In this document: positions 1 through 7,594 of the stretch, one piece after another
Layout of the letters: every line of letters begins with the position of its first letter
How positions within the stretch are numbered: position 1 is the stretch's first letter
NCBI RefSeq assembly: GCF_947489565.1
Contig: NZ_CANLEA010000011.1
Location: 1 to 64,000 of the forward strand
From: an uncultured Kordia sp.
GTDB lineage: Bacteria > Bacteroidota > Bacteroidia > Flavobacteriales > Flavobacteriaceae
Length of the DNA: 64,000 bases
Direction of reading: 5' to 3'
Program-made: the position numbers and the translations under genes
The notes under the pieces: model-generated
The model's input: the letters and a program-made list of their open reading frames with translations, nothing else
Told to the model about the DNA's origin: nothing
The model's database searches: none

Positions 1-285
1 TGTAAATGTTATATGTTGAAGTTTAAATTAATTCTTACTCTTTGGTGATTACTCTTGCTATTTTTTAACCACGAATTCACGAATTTTTTATTGTAAATGT
101 TATATGTTGAAGTTTAAATTAATTCTTACTCTTTGGTGATTACTCTTGCTATTTTTTAACCACGAATTTTTTATTGTTAATGTTATATGTTGAAGTTTAA
201 ATTGTTCTCACTCTTTGGTGATTACTCTTACTTCTTTTTCAACCACGAATGCACGAATTCTTTATTGTAAATGCTAAATTTTAAA
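1..285. repeat. Tandem AT-rich repeat, three copies plus a partial fourth
   Basis: Three units of about 83-91 bp begin at 1, 92 and 175, each opening with TGTAAATGTTATATG or a one-base variant. Each then carries TTTGGTGATTACTCTT and AACCACGAAT. A partial fourth copy begins at 266. The second unit lacks the short ATTCACGA insertion of the first. No open frame runs through the units. The array is cut by the window edge, so the copy number is a minimum. Confidence 0.85.
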
Positions 286-311
286 TAGTTTTGCTCATTC
301 TGGTGTGATTT

Positions 312-438
312 GTCATTACGAAAAAGTATGACGAAATACTTGTACTGAGCACAGCCGAAGCAATCTGCTAAAATCATATACAAAACAGTATTTAAACCAA
401 CAGATTGCCACAAATTTCTATGAAATTCTGGCAATGAC
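312..438. repeat. Dispersed inverted-repeat element bounded by GTCATT and AATGAC
   Basis: The segment starts GTCATTACGA and ends GGCAATGAC. It carries the internal words GAAGCAATCTG and CAGATTGCC, which pair with each other. Related elements lie at 7441-7533 and, more degenerate, at about 19850-19925. This organisation is typical of REP/MITE-like intergenic repeats of Bacteroidota. No coding capacity is seen. Confidence 0.6.
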
Positions 439-452
439 TTTTCAAACTCAAA

Positions 453-520
453 GCGTCAGATCGAGTGATTTTCTGTTACATTGAGCGCAGTTGAAATGAC
501 AGAAAATTGTATCGAGATCT
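453..520. repeat. Dispersed intergenic repeat, copy 1 (CGTCAGATCGAGTG ... TTGTATCGAGATCT)
   Basis: This is a 68-bp copy of a repeat also found at 2090-2135 and 19754-19806. All copies begin with CGTCA-ATCGAGTG and end with TTGTATCGAGAT. The interior of this copy holds ATTTTCTGT and ACAGAAAAT, which can pair, and the word GAGCGCAGT that recurs in the hairpin at 6108-6163. Confidence 0.65.
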
Positions 521-724
521 ACTACGAAATCATTGTATTCTTTTAAAAAGAGAATGTCGTTAGAAAATATCTTGACTCATGACTCTAGAAATCTAAAAAG
601 CCAAAAAAAAACATATCTAAAGCCTCTTTCCTTTCACCGAAACATATTCGCATTTCGGCACAACTCGTCTATTTTTCACGTACGTAAAATGCACATTTGT
701 ACTATAATTAAAAAACTTAATATC

Positions 725-1942
725 ATGAAGTTAGCAATCGTAACCGCATATCCACCAAGTAAAGTAACGTTGAACGAATACGCATATCACTTAGTGAAAA
801 GTTTTCGTCAAAAAGAAAGCATTACGGAAATCGTATTGCTAACTGATGCAACTCCCGAAGCAAAGGATTTGAATTTCTCAGAAGTTGGCTGCAAAGTCAC
901 TGTAAAAGAATGCTGGAAGTTTAATAGTTATAAGAATCTCTTTTCAGTCACCAAAGCTATCAATCAAACAAAACCAGATGCAGTTTTATTCAACTTGCAG
1001 TTCATGAAATTTGGCGATAAAAAAGTAGCGGCGGCTTTAGGTTTGATGCTTCCGCTGGTTTGCAAACTCAAAGGAATTCCAAACATTGTATTACTACACA
1101 ATATTTTGGAAGAAGTAGATTTGAAAAGCGCAGGTTTTACTTCAAATAAAATTTTACAAAAAATATATAATTTCATCGGTACTAGCTTGACAAAGTTGAT
1201 TTTGAAAGCAGATAAAGTAGCCGTGACAATGCAAAAATATGTCAACGTATTAGAGAAAAAATATTTAGCCGATAATATAACGATGATTCCACACGGAACC
1301 TTTGAAATTGCAGAGAAACCGTCTTTTGAATTGCCTAATGGACCTCTTAAAGTAATGGCTTTTGGAAAGTTTGGAACATATAAAAAAGTAGAGTCTATGA
1401 TTGAAGCCGTGGAAAAGGTTCGCAAATCTTCTGGACTCGATTTAGAAATCGTTATTGCAGGAACAGACAACCCAAATGTACCAGGTTACTTAGCAAACGC
1501 ACAGGAACAATACAAACATGTTCCGCAATTGACATTTACAGGTTACGTAGCAGAAGAAGACGTAGCAACTATATTCAACGAAAGTGCTGTTGTGGTATTT
1601 CCATATACGGCAACCACTGGAAGTTCGGGCGTGCTGCACCAAGCTGGAAGTTACGGAAAAGCAGTTGTGATGCCAGATTTGGGCGATTTAGCTTTGCTTG
1701 TAAAAGATGAAGGATATAGAGGTGAATTCTTTGAACCTACGAGTGTAGATAGCTTGGCCAATGCCATTGAAGCTATTGTAACAAATGATGCTTACAGAAT
1801 TTCACTTGGAAATACCAATTACAAAGCTGCTACTGCATTTCCTATGGAACGTATTACAGATATGTATTTGGAACAGTTTGAAACGATCATGGTAAAGAAA
1901 AATGAGGATGTATTTGAATCAGCTACACTGTTAGATCAATAA
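725..1942 (+). CDS. Glycosyltransferase, GT4-like (GT-B fold)
   Basis: The 405-residue product begins MKLAIVTAYPPSK, a typical first strand of a GT-B N-terminal Rossmann domain. The C-terminal half contains the donor-site region of GT4 enzymes: AFGKFGTYKKVESMIEAV, then LTFTGYVAEEDVATIF, then VFPYTATTGSSGVLHQAGSYG, with the acid/glycine pattern that binds the nucleotide-sugar. It probably transfers a sugar to a surface polysaccharide or glycolipid; the donor and acceptor cannot be read. The frame is open back to 533, but the upstream residues look like translated intergenic repeat. I chose the ATG at 725 because homology-like sequence starts there. It stands alone, with no other polysaccharide genes beside it. 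Confidence 0.85.
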   Translation: MKLAIVTAYPPSKVTLNEYAYHLVKSFRQKESITEIVLLTDATPEAKDLNFSEVGCKVTVKECWKFNSYKNLFSVTKAINQTKPDAVLFNLQFMKFGDKKVAAALGLMLPLVCKLKGIPNIVLLHNILEEVDLKSAGFTSNKILQKIYNFIGTSLTKLILKADKVAVTMQKYVNVLEKKYLADNITMIPHGTFEIAEKPSFELPNGPLKVMAFGKFGTYKKVESMIEAVEKVRKSSGLDLEIVIAGTDNPNVPGYLANAQEQYKHVPQLTFTGYVAEEDVATIFNESAVVVFPYTATTGSSGVLHQAGSYGKAVVMPDLGDLALLVKDEGYRGEFFEPTSVDSLANAIEAIVTNDAYRISLGNTNYKAATAFPMERITDMYLEQFETIMVKKNEDVFESATLLDQ

Positions 1943-2089
1943 TGTTGATGGTTTTACAGCACGAGTTGGAAACTCGCACTAACTATGGTAGTTCTCGATA
2001 CATTTTTACTCGCTTCGCTATATAAAAACACTCGAACAGACGTTGGATGTTTCAAATTCAATTTCGAGTTCAGTTTCAGTTTCACAAAC

Positions 2090-2135
2090 CGTCAGATCGA
2101 GTGAAATTTCAGTATGAAATTTTGTATCGAGATCT
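2090..2135. repeat. Dispersed intergenic repeat, copy 2
   Basis: A 46-bp copy with the same ends as 453-520 (GTCAGATCGAGTG and TTGTATCGAGATCT). The interior is shortened to a small GAAATTTC palindrome. It lies between the convergent glycosyltransferase and exonuclease genes and could serve as part of their 3' boundaries. Confidence 0.6.
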
Positions 2136-2161
2136 GCTTTTGAAATTCAAATTAAAAACCC

Positions 2162-2683
2162 CTACTTCAAACTAATTTTTAAATTCATTTCCTTTTTCAT
2201 TAATAACAACACTTCCGCATTTCCCATAGCATCGTCAACTGGATTGTGTGTATGCACAGTTTTACGCAAGTGTTTCCATTTGGCAAATGTATCTTTTTCC
2301 AATCCGCAATACAGATCGGAGAGTCTTCTGGAAGAATAACCAAACGGATTTTCTCCAATAAAATGATGAAAGTACCAGCAAATAAACATCCAATCGAAAC
2401 CATTGTTATCACTAATAAAAATGGGTCTTCCTTTAGAGTTTTCCTGAATCCATGTTTTAAAATCGGTCATGACTTTCGTCGGATCGTCAAATTCTAAAGT
2501 TGCTTCACGTGAAAACCCTGAAATTGCCAAAGCTTCTGGATTGAATTGCTCAGAAATTGGTTTTAGTTTACCATAAAACGTTCTGTCGAGTTTCTCATCC
2601 ACCAAAACGGCTCCAAAACATATCATAGAATAATCGCCTGGAATAGGTCCATCAGATTCTATGTCAACCATTATATAACTCAT
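2162..2683 (-). CDS. DEDDh 3'-5' exonuclease (DnaQ/RNase T-like)
   Basis: The 173-residue product starts MSYIMVDIESDGP, giving the first acidic pair (DIE) of the DEDD exonuclease fold. A middle Asp lies in FISDNNGFDWMF, and the C-terminal HNPVDDAMGNAE supplies the catalytic His and last Asp of the DEDDh subclass. Such stand-alone domains trim 3' ends of DNA or RNA with two metal ions. No polymerase domain or operon partner is present, so the substrate is unknown. Length fits a single exonuclease domain with nothing missing. Confidence 0.85.
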   Translation of the reverse strand: MSYIMVDIESDGPIPGDYSMICFGAVLVDEKLDRTFYGKLKPISEQFNPEALAISGFSREATLEFDDPTKVMTDFKTWIQENSKGRPIFISDNNGFDWMFICWYFHHFIGENPFGYSSRRLSDLYCGLEKDTFAKWKHLRKTVHTHNPVDDAMGNAEVLLLMKKEMNLKISLK

Positions 2684-2720
2684 GTTTTCTTCTTTTTGTG
2701 AAAAGGCAAGATAGGTATTT

Positions 2721-2890
2721 TAGATGGTTAGACGCGCTTTGCTTTTGGAATGTTAGACTCACTTCGTTGTTAGATCGCTGATGCTCTTAAATTTTTGAAT
2801 GTGCTTTTCTTTTGGAGTTTTCTTCATTGTCATACTTCCTCTTAAGGATATTTCAAAGAAATCTAAAAATCTAACGATCTAAAAGTGTAG
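2721..2890. repeat. Word-like intergenic repeats (TTAGA-CGCTTTGCTTTT type)
   Basis: The gap between the exonuclease and GreA-like genes is built from short units such as GTTAGACGCGCTTTGC, GTTAGACTCACTTCG and GTTAGATCGCTGATGC. The same vocabulary, on either strand, fills 19540-19620, 19955-20065 and 43110-43180. No gene is visible. Confidence 0.6.
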
Positions 2891-2905
2891 CATGTCTAAG
2901 TCAGT

Positions 2906-3355
2906 CTACAAAATCTTCTCAATCACAAACGACTGATTTCTAAAACTCACCTCATCTCCTACTTTTTTCCCAAGCAATAGTTTTCCAATTGGCGTATTGG
3001 TAGCAATAGCATAGAATTTTTCAGTATTTGCAGTGATTTCACCAACACTTACCGAAACAAAATAATTGGCTTGTGATGTATACACAACGCTTCCCAAACA
3101 ACCTTGAGAAACCTCAGCTGTTGAATTTACTTTGAAGAGAGTTTGCTTTACTTTTTGAATTTCCGCAAGTTGATTTCCTAGTTTTTCACGTTCTAGCTGC
3201 AACATAGCGCGACCTGTTTCATGCTTATCGCCTGCCGTACTTTTGGTTTCTGATAACATGGCTTCCTGAATGCCCGAAAAGCGTTCTTGAATATTTGCCT
3301 GTCGTTCGTTTACGAGTTCCAAACACGCATTGTATAATGTTTCCTTTACACTCAT
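2906..3355 (-). CDS. GreA/GreB-family C-terminal domain protein
   Basis: The 149-residue product starts MSVKETLYNACLELV. It has a charged helical N-terminal half (QERFSGIQEAM, LQLEREKLGNQLAEIQK) and a C-terminal FKBP-like GreA/B domain ending TNTPIGKLLLGKKVGDEVSF. GreA/B proteins bind the RNA polymerase secondary channel and stimulate transcript cleavage. The acidic coiled-coil tip is not clearly conserved here, so a catalytic cleavage role is uncertain. The start at 3355 overlaps the stop of the upstream oxidoreductase in an ATGA, which both fixes the start and implies translational coupling. Some annotation pipelines give such proteins unrelated names; nothing here supports an enzymatic role. 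Confidence 0.75.
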   Translation of the reverse strand: MSVKETLYNACLELVNERQANIQERFSGIQEAMLSETKSTAGDKHETGRAMLQLEREKLGNQLAEIQKVKQTLFKVNSTAEVSQGCLGSVVYTSQANYFVSVSVGEITANTEKFYAIATNTPIGKLLLGKKVGDEVSFRNQSFVIEKIL

Positions 3356-4464
3356 ACTAAATCTGCTAATTCTTTTCCTACCAAACTTCCGATGGCAACG
3401 CCCATTCCGCCTAAGCGAACGCCACAATACACATGATTTGATAAGGGTTTTACAATGGCTTTTTTCTGTGAACCAACGCCCATAATTCCACTCCAACGAT
3501 GTGCAATTTCAAAGGCTGTGTTTGGTAAAATAGTTGTTTTTAAGAGTCCTTCTAGTTTTTGCTGAATCAATTCGGTTTGCGCAAATTCAGTAGTTTCTTC
3601 TCCTTGAAAATCAAGATTTCGTCCACCGCCAAATAGAATGCGATTGTCAATATTTCTGAAGTAATAATATCCTTTATCTAAATGAAATGTTCCTTTGATG
3701 TGCAAATTCGGAATTGGCTCCGTGATTATAACTTGTGCGCGTGCAGGCTTTACTTTTTCCTCCAATAATTGAGATGCAAAACCATTCGTAGCAATGAGTA
3801 ATTTTTTGGTGTAAAAATCAAAATGATTGGTGTGTACCTGTACTGCATTTCCAGTTTCCGAGAAAGCATCAACCGAAACGGAATTTAAAATCTGAATGTT
3901 GTTTGATCGAATTTTTTCCAATAAAGCATACATCATTTTCCCTGTATCAATTTGTCCTTCAAACTGATTAAAAATATAGTTTGATTGAATCTGTTGAAAC
4001 TGAAACGTATTGGCAACTTCGCTAAATACATTTCCATCAAACACCGAAAATAACAACTGATTAATCTGATCTTTTTTGGTCAAACACGTTTCATACAATT
4101 CTGCATCGTTTTCCGTAAACAATTCATATCCGCCCAAAGCTTGATAGTCAATCGTTGTATCGCCTAAGGTTTCACGAAGCAATTGCAAGCCGTTACAGCG
4201 TCTTTTGACAAGGTTGATCACTTCTTCTTCAGAATGTGAATTGAGATCGTCTAAGATCTCCGAGAGACTTCCAAAACAGGCAAATCCTGCATTTTTTGTA
4301 CTTGCGCCTTGTGGTAAGATTCCTTTTTCCAACACCACAATTTTAGCTGTCGGATGTTGCTTTCGAAGTTGCAAGGCACAGTTTAAACCCACAATGCCGC
4401 TTCCCACAATAGTGAAATCGACATTTGTAAACCACGATGTATATTCCCAATAGCTTAAATTCAT
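3352..4464 (-). CDS. FAD-dependent amino-acid oxidase-like oxidoreductase (DAO family)
   Basis: The 370-residue protein has an N-terminal dinucleotide-binding strand VDFTIVGSGIVGLNCALQL (GxGxxG) near residues 15-33. It is followed by the acidic end VVLEKG and the DAO-family motif GASTKNAGFACFGS. The C-terminal region HRWSGIMGVGSQKKAI and RLGGMGVAIGS completes the FAD site. Family members oxidise amines or amino acids such as glycine, sarcosine or D-amino acids; the substrate is not readable. It is the first gene of a two-gene unit with the GreA-like protein. Confidence 0.85.
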   Translation of the reverse strand: MNLSYWEYTSWFTNVDFTIVGSGIVGLNCALQLRKQHPTAKIVVLEKGILPQGASTKNAGFACFGSLSEILDDLNSHSEEEVINLVKRRCNGLQLLRETLGDTTIDYQALGGYELFTENDAELYETCLTKKDQINQLLFSVFDGNVFSEVANTFQFQQIQSNYIFNQFEGQIDTGKMMYALLEKIRSNNIQILNSVSVDAFSETGNAVQVHTNHFDFYTKKLLIATNGFASQLLEEKVKPARAQVIITEPIPNLHIKGTFHLDKGYYYFRNIDNRILFGGGRNLDFQGEETTEFAQTELIQQKLEGLLKTTILPNTAFEIAHRWSGIMGVGSQKKAIVKPLSNHVYCGVRLGGMGVAIGSLVGKELADLV

Positions 4465-4525
4465 GGATGCTCAAGTATTTTGCGCTTCAATATAACCAAA
4501 GCAATGCAATTGTTTTAATTCAGAA

Positions 4526-4555
4526 TTGAAAAATCGTCCTAAGATTGTATTTTTG
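4526..4555 (+). promoter_or_regulatory. Bacteroidota-type promoter for the AraC regulator
   Basis: TTG at 4526-4528 and TATTTTTG at 4548-4555 are separated by 19 bp. This matches the -33 TTG / -7 TAnnTTTG consensus of Bacteroidota housekeeping promoters exactly. Transcription should start near 4562, downstream of the ATG at 4545, which is why the later ATG at 4578 is preferred for the gene. Confidence 0.7.
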
Positions 4556-4577
4556 TGTGGATAGAAAACCAAAACGC

Positions 4578-5420
4578 ATGAATGTATTTACGTTGCCCGA
4601 TTATTTGACTGCTGAAACGAAACATCCGATTCAGTTGTTTAATTATGAATCGACAACGTCAAATTTTAATAATAAGATCGATTTGACCAAAAATGCCTTT
4701 AGCTTTCTGCAAGAAGGTTTTAAAACCATTTCTACAAGTCGTGAACCAATTTCTATTGAAAATGATGCGTTTTTAATTATGAAATCTGGCCATTGCTTAA
4801 TGACGGAGAATTTGTCTGAAACTCGTAATTTTTATAGAAGTGTTTTGTTATTTTTTTCGGATGAAGCACTGTTTCAGTTCATTGAGAAACATCAAATCAC
4901 CAATAAACATGTTCCTGCTACAACTGCTGCAAAAGCTTGTGATTATGACGATTTTATAAGATCATTTGTAAAAAGCTTAGAAGATATATATGAACTTCCG
5001 CTGAACGTGCAACAGCAACTTTTGCAGGTAAAACTAGAAGAAATTCTACTGTATTTAGTCGCGACCAAAGGTGCAGATTTTTTATCCTTTTTGGTAGCTG
5101 CGAAAGACGATCAAACGAGTCATTTTATCAATGTAGTTGAAAGTAACACCTTGAATAAATTGACTTTGAAAGAACTTGCTTTCCTAGCTAATATGAGTGT
5201 TTCTAGCTTTAAACGAGAATTTGAAAAGCATTTTCAGGAATCGCCTATAAAATGGTTTCAACAGCAACGTTTGGAACACGCTGCTTTTTTATTGAAGAAC
5301 CAAGCAAAACGACCTTCCGATATTTTTGAAACCATTGGGTATGAAAATTTATCCAACTTCGTACACGCCTTTAAAACCAAATTTGGCGTAACTCCAAAAC
5401 AGTATCAATTGCAAGATTGA
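4578..5420 (+). CDS. AraC-family transcriptional regulator
   Basis: The 280-residue product has an N-terminal ligand/dimer domain without clear motifs and a C-terminal double helix-turn-helix. The first HTH is in LTLKELAFLANMSVSSFKRE and the second in IFETIGYENLSNFVHAFK. The AraC signature continues with KFGVTPKQYQ, three residues from the C-terminus. The ATG at 4578 lies 22 bp after the -7 box. It is followed by a PEBP-family gene with its own -7 box, so that gene may be a target, but this is inference from position only. Confidence 0.88.
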   Translation: MNVFTLPDYLTAETKHPIQLFNYESTTSNFNNKIDLTKNAFSFLQEGFKTISTSREPISIENDAFLIMKSGHCLMTENLSETRNFYRSVLLFFSDEALFQFIEKHQITNKHVPATTAAKACDYDDFIRSFVKSLEDIYELPLNVQQQLLQVKLEEILLYLVATKGADFLSFLVAAKDDQTSHFINVVESNTLNKLTLKELAFLANMSVSSFKREFEKHFQESPIKWFQQQRLEHAAFLLKNQAKRPSDIFETIGYENLSNFVHAFKTKFGVTPKQYQLQD

Positions 5421-5475
5421 GCTTTTAGCACTACTTTTTGAACTGACTAATTTTCAGTAAAACCTTCCGTTGCGA

Positions 5476-5483
5476 TAGTTTTG
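5476..5483 (+). promoter_or_regulatory. Candidate -7 box TAGTTTTG
   Basis: The octamer TAGTTTTG fits TAnnTTTG and lies 26 bp before the PEBP-family start codon. No good TTG is present about 19 bp upstream, so the -33 element is weak; activator dependence would explain that. Confidence 0.4.
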
Positions 5484-5509
5484 TAATCTAATTATGAAAC
5501 ATCTCAATT

Positions 5510-6067
5510 ATGAAAAGAACAACTGCTTTTTTATTGCTATTCGTATTGATAGCAACGACAGCTTTCGGACAAAATACATTTACATTAACGAGTAAAGATT
5601 TGGGCGGACAAGCTACAAAAACACAAGAATTTAGCGGTTTTGGTTGTACAGGAAGCAACGAATCGCCACAGTTATCATGGGCAAATGCGCCAGAAGGCAC
5701 TAAAAGTTTTGCCATTACCATGTACGATCCAGATGCGCCAACAGGCAGCGGATGGTGGCATTGGCTCGTATTTGATATTCCGGCAAATGTGAACGAATTG
5801 GTCACCAATGCTGGAAACGTTTCTTTGAATCTTTCCCCAAAAGGAAGCATTCAAAGTATTACCGATTATGGAAGTGCTGGTTACGGTGGTCCGTGTCCGC
5901 CAGAAGGTCACGGATTGCATCAATATATTATTACGGTGTATGCTTTAAAAACAGATTCGTTAGGATTGACAAAAGATACCAACGCTGCTATTGTAGGATA
6001 TTATCTTTCAAACAATACATTGGCAAAAGCAAGTATTGTGGCGTATTATCAGCGTGAGAAGAAGTAG
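5510..6067 (+). CDS. YbhB/YbcL-type PEBP-family secreted protein
   Basis: The 185-residue protein has a signal peptide (MKRTTAFLLLFVLIATTAFG) and the phosphatidylethanolamine-binding fold. Both family signatures are present: YDPDAPTGSGWWHW, and the pocket GGPCPPEGHGLHQYI with the conserved CPPxGxxHxY pattern. Bacterial members are periplasmic or surface proteins of poorly known function. The length is normal and the gene appears intact. It is monocistronic and ends in the hairpin at 6108-6163. Confidence 0.88.
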   Translation: MKRTTAFLLLFVLIATTAFGQNTFTLTSKDLGGQATKTQEFSGFGCTGSNESPQLSWANAPEGTKSFAITMYDPDAPTGSGWWHWLVFDIPANVNELVTNAGNVSLNLSPKGSIQSITDYGSAGYGGPCPPEGHGLHQYIITVYALKTDSLGLTKDTNAAIVGYYLSNNTLAKASIVAYYQREKK

Positions 6068-6107
6068 GTTTTTATACCATCAAATTGTAACACAAATGTC
6101 AAATTGA

Positions 6108-6163
6108 GCGCAGTCGAGATTCAAAAGAAAAATAAAAAAGTTCTTTTTGAATCTCGACTGCGC
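6108..6163. terminator. Long hairpin, probable bidirectional terminator built from a dispersed repeat word
   Basis: GCGCAGTCGAGATTCAAAA at the left pairs almost perfectly (about 20 bp) with TTTTTGAATCTCGACTGCGC at the right around a 13-nt A-rich loop. It lies between the convergent PEBP gene and the 354-residue secreted protein. The arm sequence GAGCGCAGT(C/T)GA recurs in the repeat at 453-520. There is no long T tract, so termination is inferred from position. Confidence 0.6.
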
Positions 6164-6201
6164 TTTGAAGTGCTAATTTACACTTGTTGTTTTTAGAACG
6201 T

Positions 6202-7266
6202 TTATCGCAAGTTGGTGATGCTTGTTACTTTTTTGGTTTTTTTATCGATGGCAACCATTAGGTTTGACCAAGTCCAGTATTCGTTATATTCTGAAAATGA
6301 ATCTTTTGCTCTTGGTGCATTGAATTCGTCTTCAAGCATTTTTTGAGTCATTCCTATCATTATTTTCCTTTTAAAAATAGACTCGCCAAACTTTTTACCA
6401 TACTTCGCAATTAATGCTTGTTTCCTTTTTTGCGTATTTTGATCTTCTTGTTCTTTGGTCAAGAAATTATCTCCAAAAAGGTAGTATACATTGATATTTG
6501 GAAAGAATTTTTTTCTGTTTTCACTTGACATTTTGTAAAAGAACTCCTTTATTCTTCTATTTTGTTGGTATTCTACAAGCCAAACAGAAGCCAATTTTTC
6601 ATTTGCTGATTTAATGCGATAATCATTAGAGGCACTAGAATATTGGTGTACTTTTCTTGGTTTGTTGTAGTTGAACTTCATTGTTTGTATTTCTTCTTTT
6701 AGTTGATACAACTCTTGTTCTGAAAATGGCAAACTATTTACATCCATCGTAGTGAGCTTTTTATATAGTTTATGAAATTCAAGTTGTGAATAAAAACTAT
6801 ATATAATTTGCCTTTTCATGCTATTGATATATTTTGGATTGATGTTTTTTTCTTCTTTGTACTTCTCTAATCTTGCCAAAGCATCTTTGTAAGCAACTTC
6901 TGCTTTTTCAAAATCTCCTGTCCACATAAAGTGAAATGGTTTTGTTAAATAACAATAGGCTACACTACTTGTAGGTCTGTCTGGATAATCTGTATTCGCA
7001 TAACTATTATTGGCTAATGTTATAATGATATCATACATATCATCCGTAAAGTTTTTATCTAATGCATAGGTTACAAGATTTTGTGCCCAGTTAGAAAACC
7101 AATAACTTCTGGTTGGAAAATCTCTATCTTTTATATAGTTTAAGGCATCTGCATACTTTTCCTTTTTAATAAGTTTATTGTATTTATTATCCTTGATTGT
7201 TTGTGCTTGTACACTTGTAAACACAAATGAGGTAAGCATTACTACTAGCAATAGTTTAAATTTCAT
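6202..7266 (-). CDS. Secreted protein of unknown function, TPR-like with SmpA/OmlA-like tail
   Basis: The 354-residue product has a signal peptide ending near VQAQ. Its middle is helical and Tyr/Lys-rich, with repeat-like units such as YSFYSQLEFHKLYKKL. The C-terminal stretch KIMIGMTQKMLEDEFNAP, followed by EYWTWSNLMVAID and a closing V-S-I strand, resembles the SmpA/OmlA (BamE-like) 'IGM-ts--ev...G-P' module. I do not recognise a specific function. It is monocistronic, facing the PEBP gene across a hairpin. Confidence 0.7.
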   Translation of the reverse strand: MKFKLLLVVMLTSFVFTSVQAQTIKDNKYNKLIKKEKYADALNYIKDRDFPTRSYWFSNWAQNLVTYALDKNFTDDMYDIIITLANNSYANTDYPDRPTSSVAYCYLTKPFHFMWTGDFEKAEVAYKDALARLEKYKEEKNINPKYINSMKRQIIYSFYSQLEFHKLYKKLTTMDVNSLPFSEQELYQLKEEIQTMKFNYNKPRKVHQYSSASNDYRIKSANEKLASVWLVEYQQNRRIKEFFYKMSSENRKKFFPNINVYYLFGDNFLTKEQEDQNTQKRKQALIAKYGKKFGESIFKRKIMIGMTQKMLEDEFNAPRAKDSFSEYNEYWTWSNLMVAIDKKTKKVTSITNLR

Positions 7267-7440
7267 TTTTGTATGTATTAAGGTTTATAGGTAATATTTT
7301 ATTTCTGTGGATAAATGTAATTTTTTGCAATTCGAAATGCTAAAGGAGTTGGTCTGTATTTATAAATACCGAACTATTGTTGCCAGAAAGCAAGGATTTT
7401 AGTCTATTACCAACGAGAGAAGAAATAGATTCGTTTGATT

Positions 7441-7533
7441 CGTCATTACGAGGAAGAATTGACGAAGTAATCTATTTCTTATTGAACTAAAATATTATTA
7501 GAGACAGATTGCTTCACTACGTTCGCAATGACG
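7441..7533. repeat. Dispersed inverted-repeat element (CGTCATTACGAGG ... CGCAATGACG)
   Basis: The left half CGTCATTACGAGGAAG...GACGAAGTAATCT and the right half CAGATTGCTTCACTACG...CGCAATGACG are imperfect inverted copies of each other around an AT-rich centre. It is the same family as 312-438. It fills the gap between accC and the secreted-protein gene, and nothing else is seen in the 328-bp gap apart from the terminator. Confidence 0.65.
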
Positions 7534-7541
7534 TATAAACT

Positions 7542-7570
7542 AAAAAAAGCTCCTTGTAAGGAGCTTTTTT
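7542..7570 (-). terminator. Intrinsic terminator of the fabH-accB-accC operon
   Basis: On the minus strand the stem GCTCC/GGAGC with a short loop is flanked by A and T runs (AAAAAAGCTCC ... GGAGCTTTTTTT). It lies 25 bp past the accC stop codon. Confidence 0.8.
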
Positions 7571-7594
7571 AATATATCTAAGATTGACTGAAAA

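Noticed and set aside
1-285. CRISPR array
   Set aside because: Units are contiguous 83-91 bp copies with no unique spacers, and no cas genes are present.
533-724. N-terminal extension of the glycosyltransferase frame
   Set aside because: The 64 extra residues are Lys/Arg/Ser-rich without conserved pattern and lie in repeat-like DNA; the GT-B first strand starts exactly at the ATG at 725.
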